From contig OY978525.1 of the NCBI GenBank assembly GCA_963854835.1, positions 4,483,501 through 4,547,500 of the forward strand: a stretch of 64,000 nucleotides of DNA, in the 5' to 3' direction. The notes under the pieces were generated by a model. That model was given only the letters and a program-made list of their open reading frames with translations. It made no database searches and was not told where the DNA came from. Made by a program: the position numbers and the translations under genes. Source of the stretch: Megamerina dolium. Its lineage: Eukaryota > Arthropoda > Insecta > Diptera > Megamerinidae. Every line of letters begins with the position of its first letter. The stretch's first letter is position 1. Below are positions 62,011 to 64,000 of this stretch, in pieces.

Positions 62011-64000
62011 ACAAACCTCACTGAGTATAAATGACTTTTGCGTTACCAAATTTGATCATTGCTATACCATTTTACCCCTATCGGAAAATACATCGCTCTA
62101 AAATATAAACACCCTTTATAATGCCTCTGTACAAATGCTTGCAGTCTGGAGTATTGAATTGCATACAAATTAAGAACAGAGACGATTTAAAAGTGCATCC
62201 ATACTCGATTAATTGTTTTATTAATCCGAATGTACATATTCATAGGGGTAAGATTGCTATGTTGGGATAGGGTTTGCTGTTCGGGTGTAATATTTTCATT
62301 TCATTCAAATTTATAATTGAGGGATTTTTGTAAAATGGAATAAACTATATAAGCGATAGGCGAAAATGGAAAACACATTGTATCTCGGGGCTCAATTATT
62401 AAAATTGACTGTTCCCAACTGAAAACTTTCCTTTACTATATACGATATAGGCATTGCCGCCGTCACTACTCTGTTTCATTTTCTATTTCATTCATATTTC
62501 AATGTAGGGGCGGCAGAAAATAAATTGAAATAATACTTAAACAATAAACATGAAAAAGAAAGAGCGCAAAATGCATTACAAGCATACATATTTGCTCCAA
62601 TAAACTAAATAAATACGTCGTTGCTGTGTTACCGGCTTCAATGCAGTCGTCACCATCCCCTGTCGCTTAACATATGGCAAAAAAAAAAAAAACAATATGA
62701 CGGGCGGGTGGTCTTGGCGCATATATATGTACCATAGTATATGCATACATTCCTGAACATTGTAAAACAAAGGCAGCAATTCTTTTAAAAGACGCAGCCC
62801 GACAGCTCGGCAGACGTACAGAGTGAGATCGACCATTGCATTTGCTGTTCACATCTGCTTGTATGCAGTATGAATACGCAATTGGCTTATAGAATTGCCC
62901 TGGCAAAATGTGTATTCATGTACGAATCATTGCAATACGATCATCATCATCATCATCATCACCATTAGCGCGTGCAATATGTAGCAATAATATATTTACA
63001 TGCATTTATATGCGTGCGTAAATATTCGCGCTGAAATTTAAACGACAAAAAAAAAAGAGAAACAAACAAAGAACTTGATACAAAACAATATCGAAAGAAT
63101 TTATACCAACCATATCCATGATACATCTGATATCGTTGAATATATTCAAAAAATGCCCGAACTCTAATTTTTCTTCGAAGACAAATGGTAGTAAGATTCA
63201 GTATTGTTAAATCCCACAAACTTGTAGTTGCCAGACCGCTAGTTTCCTAATTCTTTTATCTATCATTAGAAACTGAGTTACTTGTGACTCCACTGCTGGC
63301 CCTACAGTGCCCTCTTCAAAAGAATTCATAAAAAAGTTGCATATTTCAAGGGGACATATTTGCATTTTTATTTTCTGTGGACTTTTACATTCTTTGTATA
63401 AAAATTTTATATGTGAATACCCCTAGTGAAATTTTCCAACGAATAATTTTCTGAAACATTTTAACCCTCTAGTGACCTCCCATAAGCTATTTTCTTCATA
63501 CTTTTCCAAAAAACTGGTCAAAATGACCCTTTTTTGAGAGAGTTAGTGGGTAAAAATGTTCTATAAAATTATTCATCATAAAATTTTACTCTATGTGTCT
63601 CATATGAATTTTAACCCTTTCCACTTTCTACTTATTCTCAAAGCAGTCAGTCAAAAAATTGCAAATTTAATATGGCTATAGAAAAACAAAAATTTGGCCT
63701 GAGCATGCAAAAAGTGTTGGAGGTTTTACTATATGGGTCTAGGTTTTTCGTCTTGGGTTGGAAACATTCCGCCCCCAGACAATGACCCTGAAATGTAATT
63801 TGACAATAAATTAATCATGATTTTTATTTATTATATTATTCGATTAAACGATTAATTGTATATCTCTAATTTAAACATTTGAAACAGCCTTGTCATGAAC
63901 TTCTAGTGACTGCAAGTGTAGCCCGTCTCAGATATGAGGCTTTGTCACTACATTGACTAATGTTTGGAATTCTGTATTTCTTTTTTTCTCGGCATGATCA
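62010..64000. other. End of window, nothing recognised
   Basis: (ATC)n at about 62940-62963. Open frames at 62576-62906 and 62965-63219 lack family features. No exon continuing the gene at 37.4 kb was identified. Confidence 0.45.

Overview
The window is nuclear DNA of a higher (brachyceran) fly. It is AT-rich, has many short introns of about 55-90 bp with standard GT/AG ends, uses fly-type codons, and carries Drosophila-like housekeeping genes among mariner, PIF/Harbinger, hAT, pogo and non-LTR relics. A tephritid fruit fly would fit, but that is inference: nothing in the window fixes the species. All gene models below were assembled by hand from splice sites and reading frame.

Layout. (1) 1-13.17 kb has no host exon I can recognise. 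It holds a diverged tandem array, mariner and non-LTR relics, two tRNA-derived SINEs, a hAT-like short element and an almost intact-ended PIF/Harbinger element with remnants of both its genes. (2) 13.17-20.62 kb (+) holds the last eleven exons of a copper-dependent DBH-like monooxygenase (MOXD1 homolog). Its 5' end is not found. A complete four-exon ankyrin gene lies antisense inside one of its introns. (3) 22.7-36.04 kb is a compact, almost transposon-free block: Rer1 (+), sterol O-acyltransferase (+), Gasz/ASZ1 (+), SDHAF2 (+) and, tail to tail with the latter, Mlh1 (-). (4) 37.4-37.9 kb (+) is the first coding exon of an unidentified secreted or membrane protein. It ends in a good splice donor and no following exon is seen, so 37.9-64 kb looks like one very long intron or intron plus intergenic DNA. 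It contains a tRNA-Glu gene, several mariner families, a pogo-like relic, non-LTR fragments, a fold-back element, two tandem-repeat systems and more SINEs.

The genes do not form one pathway. They are mostly housekeeping: ER retrieval (Rer1), sterol esterification (SOAT), piRNA biogenesis on mitochondria (Gasz), succinate dehydrogenase maturation (SDHAF2) and mismatch repair (Mlh1). Three of them share a TTGGCAAC(A/G)CTA motif 90-170 bp before the start codon, a possible core-promoter element.

The most interesting items are a candidate TGA-C stop-codon readthrough extension of Rer1 (78 in-frame sense codons), the nested antisense ankyrin gene, the shared promoter motif, a multi-copy tRNA-Arg-like SINE family (including copies captured in a 266-270 bp tandem repeat), a fold-back element made of roughly 30-bp units, and the Harbinger element with iterated subterminal motifs.
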